64,000 nucleotides of DNA from Lacinutrix sp. C3R15 (GTDB taxonomy: Bacteria > Bacteroidota > Bacteroidia > Flavobacteriales > Flavobacteriaceae): contig NZ_JAHKPZ010000034.1 of the NCBI RefSeq assembly GCF_018860825.1, forward strand, positions 345,768 through 409,767, given 5' to 3'. The notes beneath the pieces were generated by a model, which saw only the letters and a list, made by a program, of their open reading frames with translations, did not search any database and was not told where the DNA came from. The position numbers and the translations under genes were made by a program. The first letter of the stretch is position 1. Each line of letters starts with the position of its first letter. Below are positions 63,909-64,000 of the stretch, one piece after another.

Positions 63909-64000
63909 GTAATCTAAAATAGTCAAATAATATTAATATAAAAATTATTTTTTATTAGTCGTATTTACAATGAATCCTTAAGTATAAAACAAAAAAAACC

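Overview
The window is a stretch of chromosome from a marine-type member of the Bacteroidetes, family Flavobacteriaceae (inference). Three things support this. The DNA is AT-rich throughout. Many promoters carry the Bacteroidetes -7 element TAnnTTTG instead of a sigma-70 -10 box. The window holds type IX secretion (T9SS) cargo with type A C-terminal sorting domains, a PorD-like T9SS protein, a TonB-dependent receptor paired with a DUF4249 lipoprotein, monomeric NADP-isocitrate dehydrogenase, and family-specific genes such as DUF6913, DUF6095 and the Bacteroidetes RpoZ. No tRNA, rRNA, CRISPR array, prophage or insertion sequence was seen.

Layout. 1-3.7 kb: a DnaQ-exonuclease/GIY-YIG nuclease cut by the left edge, a remnant of a transglutaminase-type gene, a voltage-gated K+ channel with a zinc ribbon, and miaA. 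3.8-8.8 kb (minus strand): a glycosyltransferase, YbbR protein, coaE and a two-component system. 8.86-22.1 kb (minus): five consecutive large secreted multi-domain adhesin-like T9SS proteins that look like tandem copies; one has an in-frame stop just after its signal peptide. 22.3-28.2 kb (minus): fabI and the conserved bamD-rpoZ-coaBC-porD-recN group. 28.4-29.8 kb: dapA and DUF6913. 29.85-31.6 kb: a 5'-nucleotidase split into two genes. 31.5-36.7 kb (minus): two YhhN-like membrane proteins, ligA, prmC and a GNAT acetyltransferase. 36.7-45.0 kb (mostly plus): lipoprotein, ribD, HAD, EamA transporter, YigZ, dnaA, phosphatase, secreted sugar dehydrogenase, and an RsmI-family methylase. 45.0-49.1 kb (minus): dapF-GNAT-mltG-DUF2279 and a lysozyme-like protein. 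49.2-63.4 kb (plus): HtrA protease, GAPDH, trmD, rplS, a gene-free 0.8 kb, a pentapeptide protein, icd, TonB receptor/DUF4249, murQ and DUF6095. The window ends with a DinB-like protein.

Most of the window is core housekeeping: cell-wall and outer-membrane building (dapA, dapF, mltG, murQ, bamD), coenzyme A (coaE, coaBC), fatty acid, riboflavin, replication/repair (dnaA, ligA, recN) and translation (miaA, prmC, trmD, rplS). The accessory and most unusual part is the 13-kb T9SS array. Its copies share 3' coding ends, terminator hairpins and an upstream box, which suggests repeated duplication and sequence exchange. Other points deserving a second look are miaA and ribD, which both lack any ATG/GTG/TTG start and share TATTATCAC at the only plausible start; an intrinsic-terminator-like hairpin in the dnaA leader; a pair of REP-like intergenic elements; and a structured gene-free region before the pentapeptide protein that may encode an RNA.
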